Source of the DNA: Alphaproteobacteria bacterium
GTDB taxonomy: Bacteria; Pseudomonadota; Alphaproteobacteria; Kiloniellales; J153
Reading direction: 5' to 3'
NCBI GenBank assembly: GCA_003693905.1
Contig: RFLL01000098.1
Span: forward strand, 1 to 6,558
DNA length: 6,558 nt
Shown: positions 5,990 to 6,558 of the stretch, piece by piece
Layout of the letters: each line of letters starts with the position of its first letter
Numbering within the stretch: position 1 is the first letter of the stretch
The notes under the pieces: generated by a model
The model's input: only the letters and a program-made list of their open reading frames with translations
Database searches by the model: none
What the model was told of the DNA's origin: nothing
Program-made: the position numbers and the translations under genes

Positions 5990-6558
5990 CTATTCTGCGG
6001 CCTGGCGCCGGTATCGGCGCAGGCCATGGAAGCCGAGGACCAGCAGCACCCCCAGCCCCAGATAGACGGCCATTTTGACCGCCGGGCTGCGGCCGCCGGC
6101 CTCGCCTACCTGCGGTTCCTGCACCCGTCGCTCGGCAAGTGCACGTTCCTTGGCCGGGTCGATCCACCAGTAGTTCAGGCTGGTGCCGTGGCGCGGCGTG
6201 TGCGCGGGCAGGCCGAACTTGTTCCAGTAGGCGATGCGGTCGAAGCGGATGTGCCAGTTGGGGATGACATAGTGTCCCCACAACAGCACTCGGTCGAGGG
6301 CGCGGGTGCGGGCGATCAGTTCCTCACGCGTCGGTGCGGCGATCACCATGTCGACCAGGGCATCAACCGCCGGGTTCTTGATGCCGGCGAGATTGCGGCT
6401 GCCCGGCGTGTCGGCGGCGCGCGAGGTCCAGTAATTGCGCTGCTCGTTGCCCGGCGATTCCGACTGCCCCCAGCCGCCGACGATCATGTCGAAATCGAAG
6501 TTGCGGACCCGGTTCTCGTATTGCGCAGCATCGACCAGACGCACGCGCGCGTCGATGC
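5990..6558 (-). CDS. yejA: YejA-like periplasmic peptide-binding protein, C-terminal part (cut by window edge)
   Basis: This is the last 188 whole codons of a family 5 extracellular solute-binding protein, which would deliver peptides to YejBE. The frame is open to the right edge, so the signal peptide and most of the binding lobes lie outside; E. coli YejA is about 600 residues. Diagnostic YejA-type stretches are [37 protein letters not shown] and [17 protein letters not shown]. An internal GTG at 6544 is not a plausible start, because the domain is already under way. The ending is odd. After the domain and a charged linker ([15 protein letters not shown]) comes a hydrophobic segment, [17 protein letters not shown], then RRYRRQAAE and TAG. 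This looks like a single C-terminal membrane anchor with a cytoplasmic basic tail, which E. coli YejA lacks. Family and operon role are sure; the anchor is inferred from hydrophobicity. Confidence 0.93.
   Translation of the reverse strand, partial: IDARVRLVDAAQYENRVRNFDFDMIVGGWGQSESPGNEQRNYWTSRAADTPGSRNLAGIKNPAVDALVDMVIAAPTREELIARTRALDRVLLWGHYVIPNWHIRFDRIAYWNKFGLPAHTPRHGTSLNYWWIDPAKERALAERRVQEPQVGEAGGRSPAVKMAVYLGLGVLLVLGFHGLRRYRRQAAE
6020..6079 (-). other. Predicted C-terminal transmembrane anchor of the YejA-like protein
   Basis: About twenty mostly hydrophobic residues (from AVKMAVYLG to GFHGL) are followed at once by RRYRR. By the positive-inside rule this gives a periplasmic domain, one membrane pass and a short cytoplasmic tail. 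It is read directly from the translation; membrane insertion is inferred. Confidence 0.65.

Noticed and set aside
4650..6065. Open frame of 471 codons on the + strand opposite yejB and the start of yejE
   Set aside because: Low-complexity Asp/Gln/Arg/His translation without a domain, mirroring the real membrane protein genes.
5967..6281. N-terminal extension of the yejB frame by 105 codons
   Set aside because: It overlaps the conserved yejA frame; YejB proteins begin at the ATG at 5966 with the basic residues and first membrane segment.

Overview
This is a GC-rich, densely coded bacterial window. Codon use with strong G/C at third positions, and the close match of the proteins to proteobacterial families, suggest an alphaproteobacterium, possibly of the Rhodospirillales. 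The organism assignment is an inference from composition and gene content, because no rRNA or other marker gene is present.

The left part (1-1021) runs on the + strand. A leader of about 107 bases precedes a 147-residue universal stress protein (UspA family) that keeps the full ATP-binding motif. After a spacer of about 100 bases comes a small MarR-type winged-helix regulator with an uncertain start. A 41-base gap (1022-1062) separates it from the genes on the right, which are transcribed towards it.

The right part (1063-6558) is one leftward gene set: the 3' portion of a YejA-type peptide-binding protein (cut by the right window edge), permease YejB, permease YejE, the double-ATPase YejF, then a GhrA-type glyoxylate/hydroxypyruvate reductase. 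Spacings in that order are 23, 37, -4 (ATGA overlap) and 59 bases, so the five genes are most likely one transcript. Its promoter lies beyond the right edge. YejA would capture oligopeptides in the periplasm, YejB and YejE form the channel, and YejF powers it. GhrA is a soluble reductase with no obvious mechanistic tie to peptide import.

No previously undescribed system is visible; most of the window is ordinary. The best unusual points are a C-terminal transmembrane segment with a basic tail on the YejA-like binding protein, a pair of mutually exclusive hairpins in the stress-protein leader, one of which covers the ribosome binding site, and the placement of ghrA at the end of the yej operon. 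There are no tRNA, rRNA, CRISPR or complete mobile elements, and no stretch over 300 bases lacks a gene.
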